Source: Gonatopus flavifemur (lineage: Eukaryota > Arthropoda > Insecta > Hymenoptera > Dryinidae). Taken from it: 64,000 bases of DNA. The stretch spans positions 310,001 to 374,000 of the forward strand of contig JAFFJZ010000086.1 in assembly GCA_018340375.1 (NCBI GenBank), written 5' to 3'. A model generated the notes under the pieces. It saw only the letters and a program-made list of their open reading frames with translations. It did no database searches and had not been told where the DNA came from. The position numbers and the translations under genes were made by a program. Shown one piece after another: positions 21,248 to 34,113 of this stretch (position 1 is its first letter; the number at the start of each line of letters is the position of its first letter).

Positions 21248-23043
21248 ACACAGGTCAACATTTGATCTACGCTGGAACACCAGAACAGAGGTGAGTACCT
21301 ATAAGTTTTAGGGGTTGGAGATTACGATTCCTGGGTCCATATGACCCCATCACTTTAGGATCAAGGTCAAACGTCTCAAATAGGAAGATATGATTTTTTT
21401 GGCCCCGGATTCCGAACCAGCGGGAAATTTCACATTCAAATACACTTTCACATTCAAATAAAAGTGGTATTTGCAGGTCATATTGAGGTCATATGTAGGT
21501 AAGATCCTTTTTTTAAATCTTTTCTCTGATATTAGGCTAAACAGGCTCTCGGATTAGTTGACTCCCACGTTTTTGGGGTCGCAGAGTGAGATTTTTAGAT
21601 CTATATGACCCCATCACGCCAGGATCAAGGTCAAATCAAGGCCAAACATCTCAAATCGAAAGATATATTTTTTTTCAACCCGGATTCAGAACCAGCGGGG
21701 AATGTTACATTCAAATACATTTTACATTCAAATTCGAGTTATATCTGGAGGTCATATGGAGGTCATATGCAGGTAAAATCCTTTTTTCGAATGTCTTCTC
21801 TAATATTGGCTAGGCAGGATCTTGGATTACTTGACTTCTATGTTTCTGCGGTCGCAGATCACAATTTCGGGGACTATATGCCCCCGTCACGTCAGAATCA
21901 AGGTCAAATTAAGGACAAACGTCTTCACATCAAAGGATATCATCTTTTTTAATCCCGGATCCTGAACGGCCGGGAAATTTTAAATCTTGATAAATTCTTA
22001 TAATCCAATCAAGCTGATATCTGCAGGTCATATAGAGGTCATCTGCAGGTCAAATGTTTTTTTTCGAATTCTCTGTCTTTCAAAATCTGTTCAACCTCAA
22101 TATAAACGATTTATTCTTGCTCGTCATAAGAGTCAAGTTTGAAGGACAAGACTAAAGTGATCCCTCCAACAACGCCAATTTTCAAGATTTTTGGAAGAGG
22201 TTGAACAGATTTTGAAAGGTTCGAAAAAAAACATTTGACCTGCAGATGACCTCTATATGACCCGCAGATATCAGCTTGATTGGATTATAGGAATTTATCA
22301 AGATTTGAAATTCCCCGGCCGTTCAGGATCCGGGATTAAAAAAAATGATATCCTTTGATGGGAAGATGTTTGTCCTCAATTTGACCTTGATTCTGACGTG
22401 ATGGGGGCATATAGACCTAGGAATCTCACTCTGCGACCCCAAAAACGTAAAAGTCAACTAATCCAAGAGCCTGTTTAGCCTAATATCAGAGAAAAGATTT
22501 AACAAAAGGATCTTACCTACATATGACCTCAATATGACCTGCAAATACCACTTTTATTTGAATGTGAAAGTGTATTTGGATGTAAAATTTCCCGCTGGTT
22601 CGAAATCCGGGGCCAAAAAAATCATATCTTTCTATTTGAGACGTTTGACCTTGATCCTGAAGTGATGGGGTCACATGGACCCGAGAATCGTGATCTCCGA
22701 CCCCCAAAACGTAAAAGTCAACTAATACAAGAGGCTGTTTAGCCTAATATCGAAAAAAAGGTTCAAAAACAGGATTTTACCTACACATGACCTCAATATG
22801 ACCTGCAAATACCACTTTTATTTCAATGTAAAAGTGTATTTGGATGTAAAATTTCCCGCTGGTTCGGGATCCGGGGCCAAAAAAATTATATCTTTCGATT
22901 TGAGATGGTTGACCTTGATTTGACCTTGATCCTGACGTGATGAGGTCATATGGACCCAGGAATCGTAATCTCCAACCCCTAAAACTTATAGGTACTCACC
23001 TCTGTTCTGGTGTTCCAGCGTAGATCAAATGTTGACCTGTGTA
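21248..23043. mobile_element. Foldback element of 1.8 kb with internal repeats of about 265 bp
   Basis: The left end ACACAGGTCAACATTTGATC is mirrored at 23024-23043 and the arms stay alignable to a hinge near 22140. Within each arm a block with ATATGACCCC, CAAGGTCAAA, CCGGATTC and AGGTCATATGNAGGT recurs about every 265 bp (starting near 21307, 21567 and 21840). No transposase. The 115-codon frame at 21605-21952 is a product of the repeat. Confidence 0.8.
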
Positions 23044-23465
23044 ATGAATACATGAAATTTTTATAATAACTGATGAATTCTTCTTTGAATAATTGATGAC
23101 CTGAATTTCATTCAACATAATCTACTCAATCTGTTCTATTGGTGGAATGATTTACATCGTATGCATCAAATCGACACAGATGTCGATTTCCCAATCACAG
23201 CAGTGCTAGCACATCCCCACCATATGATTCTATACAAATATTACAATCTTCGAAATAGAAATTCTTCTTTTTCAATCATCGATAAGCCACTATAGACCTT
23301 TGAATTCACATCAATCAGTACTCGTATCACAACATATCAAACATTCAGAGTTCGAACTAATATGGGTGTCAGTGCAAAAACATCCCTCATTATGAATCAT
23401 ATAGTTACAGAAGTTAACTTGATTCATTTCCTCGTTGGATAGGTGTTTTATTCCTTGTTTCTCTA
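23044..23465. other. Unassigned AT-rich stretch
   Basis: No gene, RNA or repeat recognised. Confidence 0.35.
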
Positions 23466-24256
23466 TTGAAAAAACCCATCTGGGTCCCAGCTGGATTTGA
23501 CCATGCTGGGTAGGACCAGTAGGAATTTGTTCAAATGGTTGAACCATGGAAGGTAAGACCATGTTGTGTAGGACCAGTAGGAATTTGGTGACATGGTTGA
23601 ACCATGGAAGGTAAGACCATGTAAGACCATGCTGGGTAGGACCTACCCATATGGGACCAACATGGTCCTACCTAGATCCCCTATAGGTAGGTCCTACTCA
23701 GCATGGTTTCACCTAGGTTAGTATTACCCAGTATTATTCTACCTAGGTCGGCACTATCCTGCATGGTTATACATAACTTTACTGACCTAATACCTACATA
23801 AGTCAGACCGAATTCGATATAAACTCTGATAGCAGTAAGTGAATCCCCAAAATTCCAGTAGTATGAAGCAGAATTAGCCAGGGGTTTTAATTTTCATTAT
23901 ATTTTACTAGAGCTTCATCTCGCTGGCATTTCAAGATTTCTTTTTCATTATAGATCGTGATGAAGGGGGTAACCTCGCTGAATCTGACTCAATTGCCCTC
24001 ATGGTCTGTAACTGGCATCGGCTGGAACCAAGTTGGTCCAATAAGACCAAGCTGGTCTCGTATTGTTTGTTGGGCCAACCATAATGGTCTGTATGGCGCA
24101 ATCAACTTGATCCAACTGGGACCAAGTTGATCCCACATTGGTTATTGGGCCACCCATCATAGTGAGTATGGTGGAACCAACTTGGTCCAGTTGGAACCAA
24201 GTTGAGCCAGCTGGGACCACGTTGGTTCCATGTTGGACCATGCTGGGTTTTTCCAA
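23466..24256. mobile_element. Inverted-repeat element built of ACCATG/CATGGT and TTGGTCCC words
   Basis: The left end TTGAAAAAACCCATCTGGG and the right end GCTGGGTTTTTCCAA are inverted. The left part contains a 58 bp tandem duplication (TAGGACCAGTAGGAATTTG at 23511 and 23569). Next comes a run of CCTACCTAGGT-like palindromes, and the right part is rich in ACCAAGTTGGTCC words. The centre (about 23780-23990) is ordinary AT-rich sequence. Non-coding. Confidence 0.6.
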
Positions 24257-24669
24257 CAGGGTTGTGTCTTTTCGACGATTCAATTATTATTCATTTTTCT
24301 TATGTTCGTTGGTTTGAATGTTCAATAGTTTGAGGATTCCTATTCGATTCAATAGTTGTTTTTGATTGTTGGAAGTTTATTTCTTTGAATTTCCCTTGAT
24401 TACTTTGACACGTGATATAGCGATTTATTATAAGTTTTTTTTTTAATAATTTGCTTATTTTGATTTTTTTTTTTTAGAAATTCGAGTAACCATTTTTTTA
24501 AATTTATTTGCTTTTTCTCTGACTAATTTTATTGTTCTATTTTATATCCATTGTTTCAAGTTCTCATCGTTGTTTGATTTATTCTTTCAAAGTCCTAGGT
24601 TTTTTTTTCAGTACTTGGTAATGAGTTGTTCTTGCTATCAATTTTTTTTCATTCAATTGTTTGGTTTTA
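24257..24669. other. T-rich stretch before the second RTE
   Basis: Long T runs and ATT words, no gene recognised. Confidence 0.4.
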
Positions 24670-26391
24670 CCTCCCCGTGGGATGATTACGGGTCTTCCAG
24701 GGGGACATTCTTGATACCTGTCCTTGATATCCTTTTCATCTATCCTTGGTAGTATTTGCTTCCTTCACGTGGTGGGGAGGATAGGTATCTCAGATTTGGC
24801 TCTCTTTTTCGGGTGGAATGAACTACTCGAGTGGGAGGATACAAACGAGGAGGACGACAACAATATGATGGCGTTCACTCGAGTGAAATATTCCGGAGGT
24901 GAAATAGCCTCCCGTTTGGATGTCCGGGTAAAGGCTGCTCGAGAGAGCTCCAGCAAACAAGATAGAAAACCCAAGGAGATAGGAAAGGAAGAGAACATTC
25001 TCCGAGTCAGAGCATGGAATGTTAGATCACTGAGACGAACCGGAAAACTAGAAAATTCGAAATTAGGTATGAATAGGTCAGGTATCGATGTAGTGGGAAT
25101 TAGCGAAATGAGATGGCCGCAGAAAGGGGATTTCTGGAGTGGGGATTATAGAATCATTGATACAGGATCAAATAATGGTCAGGCAGGTGTGGGAATTATA
25201 ATGCATGAAAGAGTAAGGAAAAGGATAGGACCTTATTTGCCACATAGCGAACGCGTAATGATGGTCAGGGTTAGAACAAGACCGGTGGACACAGTTAAAG
25301 TTCAAGTATACATGCCCACATCTGCGTAAGAATTGGAGGATCGACAAGAGAAAGACTTGGAAATAGAGAGTAGATGGACAAACATAAAGGGGGACATAGA
25401 ACAATGTGTAGATGGCATTCTGAAGAACGATGGAGTAGAACCTAAGAAACCATGGATGACGGAAGAAATTCTCGATTTGATTATTGAAAGAAGGAAATAC
25501 AAGAATAAGAGTAGCGAACAAGACGAGCGGACATGCAAGGCACTGAGGAATGGAATAATAAGAGAATCGAGGGAAGCGAAAGAACAATTGTTGGAGGAAG
25601 GATGTCAGGATATAGAAGTGAGATTACATCTAGGGAAAATAGATGTGGCATATAGGATTGTTAAAAGATTTTTTGGACAAATGAAATCTAAAAGCAGTGA
25701 GATTGAAAATTCTCTTGGGAGACAATTGATAAGAACGGAGGAAAGAATAGAACAATGGATTAATCACTTAGAAGATCTGTATAAAGGAAGCGTCGATAAA
25801 GAAGAATTGGGAGATTCAATTCTGAGATCAGAATTCGATAAGTCTTAAAAAGAATTGAAGAATAATAAAGCGCCAGGAATAGATGGAATAAGTGCGGACC
25901 TTATCAAAGCCTTCAGTCGGAGAACTCGTGACGCACTGTTTGAATTAGTCAGAGATATGTACGGAAGAGGGGAAGTACCGGAAGATTTTCAGAAGAATAA
26001 AATTGTCGCCATTCCAAAAAAACAAGGAGCAGACACATGCGAGAACTACAGAACGATTAGTTTAACTTCACATGCTTCGAAAATACTGACAAAAATCATA
26101 TACAGGAGAATAGAGACTGGAATAGAGAGTAGATTAGCAGAAGACCAGGTCGGTTTTAGGAAAAATGAGGGAACGCGGGAAGCAATACTAGCACTCAGAA
26201 AAGTAGGAGAGAAAAGTGTAGAGTTGAAAATGTCTGTGTATATAGGTTTTGTAGATATACAAAAAGCATTCGACAATGTTGATTGGGAGAAAATGTTCAC
26301 GATTTTGAGAAAGGTAGGAATCAATTCCAAGGATAGGAGAATAATATATGAATTATATGAGAATCAAACCGCAATAATAGAAATAGAGGTC
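24670..26391 (+). mobile_element. RTE-type LINE, copy 2, interrupted by the BEL element
   Basis: Starts with the same CCTCCCCGTGGGATGATTAC leader as copy 1. The coding part has lost about 500 bp of the endonuclease relative to copy 1 (equivalent to about 7354-7855). It continues through the linker into the reverse transcriptase and stops at 26391 where the BEL LTR begins. The 3' half of the RTE is not found beyond the BEL remains. Confidence 0.85.
24865..26388 (+). pseudogene. RTE endonuclease/RT polyprotein, deleted and interrupted
   Basis: From ATG 24865 the endonuclease N-terminus matches copy 1 through GAWNVRSL-type (here RAWNVRSL) and EMRW. It stops at TAA 25327-25329 at the deletion junction. 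The same frame then gives the linker, a second TAA at 25846-25848, and the RT fingers and palm. The palm has NNKAPGIDGI, NYRTISLTSHASKI, DQVGFRKNEGTREAI and DIQKAFDNVDW, the last containing the first RT catalytic aspartate. The FADD-type motif would lie beyond the BEL insertion and is absent. One frame, two stops and one deletion make it dead. Confidence 0.85.
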
Positions 26392-27128
26392 TGTTGCCGC
26401 CCAACCTACCACCATGAATATAAATTGATGCGAGCCGTATTCTTACTTGAAGATGTTACCGCTTCGAGATTTCGCGACTATAGTGGGGTCACGAGGGTTC
26501 GCATTGCTCTAATTATTATGCGTACATTCACTCTCGGGTAGAAATCTATCGTGGAACGATATCAGTACGTGTATCGAGTTATGGCGTGGCTTTAAACTCT
26601 CCGTAGATACTGTGCTCGTTAGCGCGACGTTAAACCGGACTTAGCGCGAAATACAAGAATAGCTTTTTATTGTAAATCGTACTTCTCTGTATGTTATCGG
26701 GATCTCATCTGTTTGAGACAAAATAAAGCTGATCGGTGTGAAACCCAGAACTTCACAAATGCCGCGCACGTTATTTTCATAAACCAACCATCCAAATCCT
26801 TGGCTCATTTCTCGTGTTCTCTGGCTATCGAACACTGGTCCTCCGAGCCGGATCATCGTGATTCGGCTCAATTTGGATGATTTTTCTTCACGGTATATGA
26901 ATTTTTATCACAGTGTCAAATCCTCGAGAATTTCCTCGGCCACGTGCTGAAACGTACAAGTGTGTATTTCGATCTCCGCGAACATATCCTAGAGCTCGTT
27001 TTGCTCTCTTGTGAAGTTCGACATCATTTTCAGTGTTTTTTGGTGCATCTTGGTGCAGTTTTTCAACTCGTCTTCACTCCTTGACACGTGGTTCACGGTG
27101 GTTTGGCGGCTAAGGAGGTGAGGTAATA
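26392..27128 (+). repeat. BEL/Pao 5' LTR
   Basis: The start TGTTGCCGCCCAACC is typical of BEL/Pao LTRs and lies exactly where RTE similarity ends. I place the end before TGGCGTCCGG. With no 3' LTR to compare, the right boundary is inferred from the primer-binding-site position. Open frames inside on the minus strand are not genes. Confidence 0.7.
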
Positions 27129-27140
27129 TGGCGTCCGGGG
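27129..27140 (+). other. Putative primer-binding site
   Basis: TGGCGTCCGGGG directly follows the proposed LTR. BEL/Pao elements commonly use a site starting TGGCG. The matching tRNA cannot be named from this alone. Confidence 0.5.
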
Positions 27141-27433
27141 AACATTAGAGGCTTGGAGCATTACGTCATATCAGTGGTACTCCGTATCGTACGTGTACCC
27201 ACTATCAAGGTGTTGAGTAACGACAGTCTCGCTACTTCGTTTGCCGTCGGTGAGCGGTATTGGTGTGTGTGCGAATACTGTGAATTTTCGCGTGCTATCG
27301 TTTCGACTTTTGTGTCGTGCAACTCAACGACGCATCGTGTTCGATTTATACGCGTGTATACAACTAGTTCACGCGTTTCACGTGTGTTATTCTTACTTGG
27401 TTGACTTTGACTGTGTTTTTCAAATTCGATACG

Positions 27434-27808
27434 ATGTCTACTACGACGTTGGATTCGATTATTGGAGCGCGAGTGCATATGGATACATCAGCACGAGCTA
27501 AAACAAATTTGAAGCGTGTTTTCAAGGGTCCGCCTAATTCTCAAGTTTTGTTGAATCGCATCGAAAACGCTCGGAAAACTTGGGAAAAAGTGGAAAAGCT
27601 GCACGTAGCTATATGCCAAGCTGTACCGTTAAGGGAGGATCGGCTTAAGTTGGACTATTTTCGTGACAATGAGTACGAGAACGCGGAAGGAACATTTTCT
27701 GAAATCACGGATCAACTTCACGCGAAACTGGCAGATCATCCCGGTCCATCTTCTGCAGGCGTTTCACATGATACAGCGAGGGATTACCCAGCTACACGGG
27801 ACACGTGA
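27434..27808 (+). pseudogene. BEL gag, N-terminal part
   Basis: ATG at 27434 opens a 124-codon frame with a basic, helical N-terminus (KTNLKRVFKGPP) and a stretch with KTWEKVEKLH. This is like the Gag start of BEL elements. It ends at TGA 27806-27808. The main gag frame continues at once in a different phase, so a small indel separates them, unless the element used frameshifting here. Confidence 0.65.
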
Positions 27809-29712
27809 GCTTGCCCCGTATATCAATACCTCGCTTCGACGGAAGGCTCCAGGATTGGGAGAATTTCCGTCACCTCTTCTCATCGATGGTCATCGAAAAC
27901 GATAAGTTGAACAACGTTCAAAAATTGCACCATTCAGAATCATGTCTTTTCAATGACGCTCTCGCCTTGATTAGGAATGTCGCGATAACCGAGGATAATT
28001 TCCAGTCGAGTTGGAATTTGTTGAAGTCGCGGTATGAGAATAAGCGAATCCTAGTATTTTCACAAGTGAATAGACTTTTGGATATTCCAGCCGCTCCGTC
28101 CTATAAGGGGAAGGACTTGCAGTCGATTGAGAATATTAGTCGGGAAATTCTTGATTCATGGCGCAACTTGGGAGAAACTGTTGATTCTTGGGATGCGATC
28201 TTGGTTCCCATACTCGTGAATAATTTAGATTCAGCAACACGTCGAGATTGGGAATTAGAGTTGAAGAACAGATCGGATATTCCGTCCTACCAAGAGTTGG
28301 AGTATTTTTTATGGGCACGAATTCGGGCATTGGGTTTATGTAAGACTGTTTCAAGGCAAGGGGATTCGAAATCATCTGTTGATAACAAAGATCAGTGGCG
28401 TAAAAGGGATACAAAGTCGCATATTTCAACTGTCTTCCCCAAATGCATCGCTTGTAATGATAATCATAGTGTTTCTCAATGTGATAAATTTAAATTATTG
28501 TCTCCGGATGAAAAATTGAATGTTGTTGAGAGTGCACGAGATTGTTTCAACTGTTTGAAAACAGGTCATTTTCCGCCAACATGCGGTGAAAAACCAACGT
28601 GCAAGCAATGTAGGCGGAGACCCCACCCTTTGTTGCATGATTCACTTAATCCAGCGATTAAGGAAAGCTCCTCGAGCTCTCCTACAGGTATTGATTCAGC
28701 TTGCAATTCTGGCACGACCACGGCTCTTGTGGCTTCTACCGCACATCCGCGAACTCCTACTATTCTTCTAGCTACAGCGTGGATTCGTGTGTCCGCTTCT
28801 TCTGGTAGGGTGGTGTCTCTGCGCGCATTGTTGGACCAAGCATCAGAGTCATCCTTTGTGTCAGAAGCTGCGGCGGAGTTGCTGAAGCTCACTCGAAAGC
28901 CAGCTCAAGTCACAGTTATGAGACTTGGTAGCGTCAAGGTTTGCCAAATGCGTCTTATGAGCTCGCTTTGGCTACATTCACGTGACGATAACATGTTTAA
29001 AATGAACTGCGAGGCTTTGATTTGTAATGAGTTGACGTCTTACGCACCTCGCAACTCTGTAAAGCCATCTTCGTGGCCTCATTCAGCGGAACTTCAGTTG
29101 GCTGATTGCGACCCATCTGGGGTTCATATTATAGATTCGATATTAGGCGCTGACGTCTATGGATCAGTGTTGTGTGCCGGCCTTGTGGCTGGCCAATCTG
29201 GCGGTCCTGTGGCGCAAAAAACTATTTTTGGCTTAGTCTTGTTTGGGCCAGTCGATACAACTGGGAGAGCGAATCAACATGAAGTCCATGCTTTTCACGT
29301 TGTATGCTATGCGGAACTAAACGATTCCGTAAAAAGGTTTTGGGAAATCGAGGATACGCCTGCTGATAGCGACCTGCTTGAAGCCCCTGATGATTTGGCC
29401 TGTGAAAATCATTTTCGAGATAACTATACTCCATTACCACAGGGCCGGTACCAGGGTGAGTTACCCTCCAAAATGAGACCTCCGGTAGATATTGGCAGTT
29501 CCGACCACGCTGCTTCACAATGCTACGCGCGACTAGAAAAAAGATTCAACCGAGATTCTCAGATGGCCACTGATTATCATTCGTTTCTCCAAGAATATTT
29601 GGATTTGGGCCATATGGTACGTGTGGATCCGGCCTCGTTCGCCGATTCTGAGCATTGCTATCTACCTCATTATCCCGTTTTGATGGGGGGAACCCCGATA
29701 ATATTAGGGTAG
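27805..29712 (+). pseudogene. BEL gag-protease-RT start
   Basis: The frame opens with the DUF1759-type Gag core (LPRISIPRFDGRLQDWENF at its start). It has two Cys/His clusters, CIACNDNHSVSQC and CFNCLKTGHFPPTCGEK, resembling nucleic-acid-binding knuckles. A DUF1758-type aspartic protease follows with LRALLDQASESSFV, where DQAS stands for the usual DSG/DTG. The last third enters the region before RT. It reaches CYLPHYPVL and then leaves the frame near 29690, ending at a false stop at 29712. Confidence 0.85.
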
Positions 29713-30450
29713 TTTTTCACGCGTCGAGTAAGACGTTGAATAGTAAGACTTTAGATGATTGTTCACATTCGGGCCCCAAATTACAGCCCGATTTAGCAAT
29801 CTTTATTTCGCGTTGGCGAATTCATCGTGTAGCCTGCACAACTGATATTGAAAAGATGTTTCGCCAAATTTCTGTGGCTGATTCTGACAGCCTTTACCAG
29901 TGCATACTTTGTCGACGCCCGCAGGAGCAAGAAATGGGGGTGTATCGATTAGTTACTGTCACGTATGGGACTGCTGCTGCACCCTATTTAGCGCTGTGAG
30001 TTCTCAAGCAGCTTGCCATAGATGAACGAACTCGTTGTCCCTCCGCCAGCAACGTTCTGAACTCAAATCTCTACGTTGACGATTTTCTGTTTGGCGCGGA
30101 GGATATCGAGCATTGTAAGAAACTTCGGGACGAGTTGATCGATTGCCTAGCATCTGGGGGTTTTAAATTGTGGAAGTGGGCCTCCAGTGAGGCCGAATTG
30201 TTGACCGATTTGCCGCCTGAGGATGTGGCTCCTACCTTGCGCAAAACACTCGAGGAGGCCTCAAGCTTGAAGATTCTTGGCATGGAATGGCATCCAGCCT
30301 CGGACGATTTTGGATTTCGCGTTCAGTCAAGTATGTCTGCTCCCTATTCAAAGCGTTCAATTCTCTCGTTCATTTCCCAACTTTTTGACTCGATAGGCTG
30401 GGCTTCCCCGGTGATTTTTTGTGGCCAAGTGTTTGATCAGGGAGTTATAG
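29690..30450 (+). pseudogene. BEL reverse transcriptase, one stop codon
   Basis: In the shifted frame RVVFHASSKT begins the RT. CTTDIEKMFRQI carries the first catalytic aspartate. The frame is closed by TGA at 29997-29999, where family context suggests an arginine codon CGA, so a C-to-T change is likely. The same frame goes on to YVDDFLFGAE near 30070-30100, the paired catalytic aspartates, then the thumb (PYSKRSILSFISQLFDSIGW). Reading is lost again near 30450. Confidence 0.82.
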
Positions 30451-30489
30451 TTATTGGCCTCGAACTGAGACGATCCTGTACCACAAGCA

Positions 30490-31362
30490 GTGGTCACTGG
30501 TTGGGAAAATTATTGTCAGAATCTTCCTCAACTAGATCACGCGCTTATTCTCAGATGGCTCTTTACCACCGGCTCAGATTGCAGCTGCCAGCTTCACGGA
30601 TTTGCAGACGCCTCTTCGATGGGCTATGCTGTGATTATTTATTCGAGAATTCAGACTCCCTCGTTGACTAAAGTGTGTTTAGTCACAGCCAAGACGCGCG
30701 TGGCTCCAATCGAGCCCCTCACCATTCCTAGGCTGGAGTTATGCGCTATGGATTTGTTGTCTCGGTTGGCCAAAGGAGTTCTGTCTGAATTTCCCTTACA
30801 GGATGTTAACCTCCTCCGTTGGTCTGACTCGGCCGTTGCGTCACATTGGGTAACTCAGCCACCTCATTTTCGGCGAATTTTCGGGGCAAATCAAGTCGCT
30901 AACATACAAACCAGGGTGCCTGACGCAGTTTGGCGGTATTTACCCACGTTAGAGAATCCGGCCGATGTAGCATCTCGCGGTTGCTTGGCTTCGAATTTAA
31001 TTGAACGCAAGGATTGGTGGGACGGTCCATCATGGCTGACGCAACCAGAGAGATTTTGGCCGGCCAACACTCTCACTTACAACTTCGCCGTGGACCCCGA
31101 AGGAAAAATACAGACATCTCACGCGACTGTTTCCATACCAGATTGCAACTTCATCGATAAGTTCTCGTCCTGGCCTCGACTTCTAAGAGTCACCACATTA
31201 TTATTCCGGTTCAGAGATCGGTTGAAGGGAGTGATCCCAACAGATCAAACATTGTATCTTTGCGAAACATTAGCTCTGGCTCGCACTTTTTTGTTGAGAT
31301 ACGTGCAACAGCAGCTTTTTGGTGAGGGAATCAAGTGCATTCAGTTGTCCAAGCAATTGCCT
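30490..31362 (+). pseudogene. BEL RNase H / A17 region
   Basis: Starts in the connection domain. LHGFADASSMGYAVIIY is the RNase H-like core with its first acid. IPRLELCAMDLLSRL, LLRWSDSAVASHWV and ENPADVASRG follow in the order known for Pao-type pol. The frame runs into the Transib-like element at 31368 and ends at a meaningless stop at 31458. Confidence 0.82.
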
Positions 31363-31367
31363 CGACG

Positions 31368-33808
31368 CACAGTGGGAAATTTTGGTATATTGAATGACAA
31401 AAATCAGCCTACAACTCAATTTCCATCCGATTTTGATGTTTTTTTTTTTTTTAAATAATCGTGAAGAGTCTGACTTTAGGGTGTCACTGCGGCATTTTTG
31501 CGATATTCAACATAACCTAAAAAAAACTCCAATTAAAGTTGAAAAAGAGTAATTGGTGGATCCAGAGAACACTATTCTTCCAAAAATAAGTGTTCTTTAA
31601 CCGTGCCATGTTGGGAAGTATATCGATTGACGTAATTATGATTCATTAGTGATGGAGAAACAGTAGGATACCATGAAAATTCGATAAAAATTGAATAACA
31701 ATTGAGGAAATTCGAAAATTTTCAATACCTCAATTCTTTTTCTGATTTCTGCATGGGATGAACGGATTTCCTTGAAAAATAGATTATTTATAGCACAAGG
31801 GATCTGAGAAAATAACGAAACCCCAATGAGGCCTGTCAGGGGTGGATTAGAAATGAATTTGGGGGAGGGGATGGAGCATGACTCAGTGAATGCGATTTGG
31901 AGACTTTTTTTTTATGAGAATTTGATTTCAGTTTTTGTTGGATCGGATTTGAATCCTCCTGAAATTCAATTCTCAAAATACATTATTTTCTCAGGGGTTT
32001 GGGGAGAGGAGTATGACCTCCATGACCCCTCCCCTGAATCAGCGCCTGAGGTCCCTACAAATATCAAAACGTCAGAATTTCTCATCAGGAGTGAGATCTA
32101 ATCAGATCAAGAAAAGAGATCTAATTAGATTCAATTGAAGGATTATATACCTCTATATATATTTTCAAAGTTTATATGACTATGACTGGAACTTATATAG
32201 GGACATACATAGTTATGTATGCAGCTATATATAAAATTTGAGATAATTATGTTCAATAGCAATTATGGACATTTTGTAATATATTTAATGATATCAACTT
32301 CTCATATATGGTCACAAAAATAACTACACATGTTTCCATATAAAGTTCAGTAGTACTTAAAAAAAATTCGATAATCAAATACAGGACATATATAATCTTT
32401 TCGTACTAGGGGAAAGATTGGTCTGTTTGAATGACAATAGATCTGCTTAGACTCAAGTAGATCTACGTAGATCTAGATAGAAACAGTTCTGGATTGACCT
32501 GGATCAATTTAGATCTGAATAAATGAATTCAAATCTAAGCAGATCTATTTGAATCCACAGAAATCTAAATACAAAAAAATGATGTGTGCTCCGATCTGCA
32601 TAGATTTATTCACATCTATCTAGATTCAAGGGGATCTTTGTACTACCATTTTTTTGTTCTAAAAAGATATCATTAGATCCAATTAGATCTGTTGAGACGT
32701 AATTGTTTTCTCTCGGGGCTTCAATCTGTGTCACTCAGATTTATCTAGATCTATGATGATTCATTTAGATGTCCGCAAATGTGAATATAGAAAAATTTAT
32801 TATACCCATATTATTGGAGTCCTCTTTGAAATTTATGTATTTCTCAAGCACATTCGTCCTTGAAATTTTCAACTATTTTTAATTGAATGGAGAATTTATT
32901 TATACGTAACTGACCCCTTAACTCTTGCCATATCATTTTACACATTTTTGTACTTTCTCATAATTGATAATTCACTCACCTGTAATTGAAATGTAGATGA
33001 AGTTTTCAGTCATGTAACTGGGAATTGGCTCTAATCAATGCATCGAGAATCAAGTATTATTGTAGAATTATTTGCAGTTCGTTGACCAAAAACACACATG
33101 CACACGCAAATACAAGAAATAAACAAGAATAATATAAAAAAATTAATGGACACTATTCAGAACCGTTTTGAGCTGTCATCAAATTTCTAGCATTCCTTCA
33201 TTATGAGTCATTGGAAAACTGTTTTTTTTTCTGTTAGATTTTCTCAAACGCGCTTTCAGTGAACAGAAAATATAGGAGTGTCTTTACCAGTAACATCAAA
33301 ATAACAAGCAGATTTAGGTTTAGATGCTCGGATATGTTTTTCTCCTCCATTATTTTTCATGTCTTCGCACTTTCTTCTCAAATATCACTCAGCTTGAGAT
33401 GAGTCATTTTATAAGAATATATGAAATGTTCCATCATGTTCTGCTATCTGGTATTAGTAGACCCTCAGCCCTTTCTCATAATGGGAGTTTCTTTCTAATT
33501 CCTTTTATCCGCAGAGAGCTTATCAAAGGATCTGATTAAATCGAGAGATGATGCATTATGTCTTGGTTCGGTGATTTCCGGTCACACATCCTACTATTGC
33601 ACATTCTTGATTTCCCGAAAATCTTATTGCTCGCTTCCTGTGGTTCCTCTGATAACCAACCAAACGGTAATTGGAATGATTTGATTAACTCGTATCCGTG
33701 GATCCAGATTTCATGCACAGATGGGGGCAATGGGTACCATGGGTATAGCTTTATACACATTTCCGCTGTTTCCAAGCAATAAGTTCTGAAACTTTCGCTA
33801 CTAAACTT
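31368..33808 (+). repeat. Left inverted arm of the Transib-like element
   Basis: Mirror image of 37105-40835 (less the mariner). The 91-codon frame at 31826-32101 and its mirror at 40101-40376 differ at only two residues. Toward the inner end the arm contains an antisense copy of the transposase C-terminus at 33536-33775 (LETAEMC-like start, SEEPQEASNK). There I count about 16 differences in 270 bp from the right arm. It also holds clusters of AGATCTA words at 32400-32760. Confidence 0.85.
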
Positions 33809-34113
33809 TCGTTATTTGAATTATTTCGAATTTCAATTCAAATTACTAAATTCGTTTGAAGACAACAAAACTGAGACCCATCGAAAACATTGTTTTCATT
33901 CCGAATCCGTTTGAATATCGCCGCGAATCATCGTCATATAACAAAAGAAAAACGCATCAACCGTATACTACAGCTGTAGGCGGTGAACCATAGTCTTACG
34001 TGCGTATTGAGCATTCATTTGATCATCAAAAATCAATTTCAATTGTGGATGTCTAATTCTTGTTCAGAGTTCGGTTTTTTTTCTAATTTGTGGATTCGAG
34101 TGCCATACGAAAC
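33809..34113. other. Upstream region of the Transib-like transposase
   Basis: The unique, non-mirrored sequence between the left arm and the first transposase codons. It probably holds the promoter and leader. I see no clear TATA box. Confidence 0.35.

Noticed and set aside
21109..21294. Host exon with donor GAACAGAGGTGAGT
   Set aside because: Its 3' third lies inside the foldback arm and is mirrored at 23000. No protein similarity was recognised.
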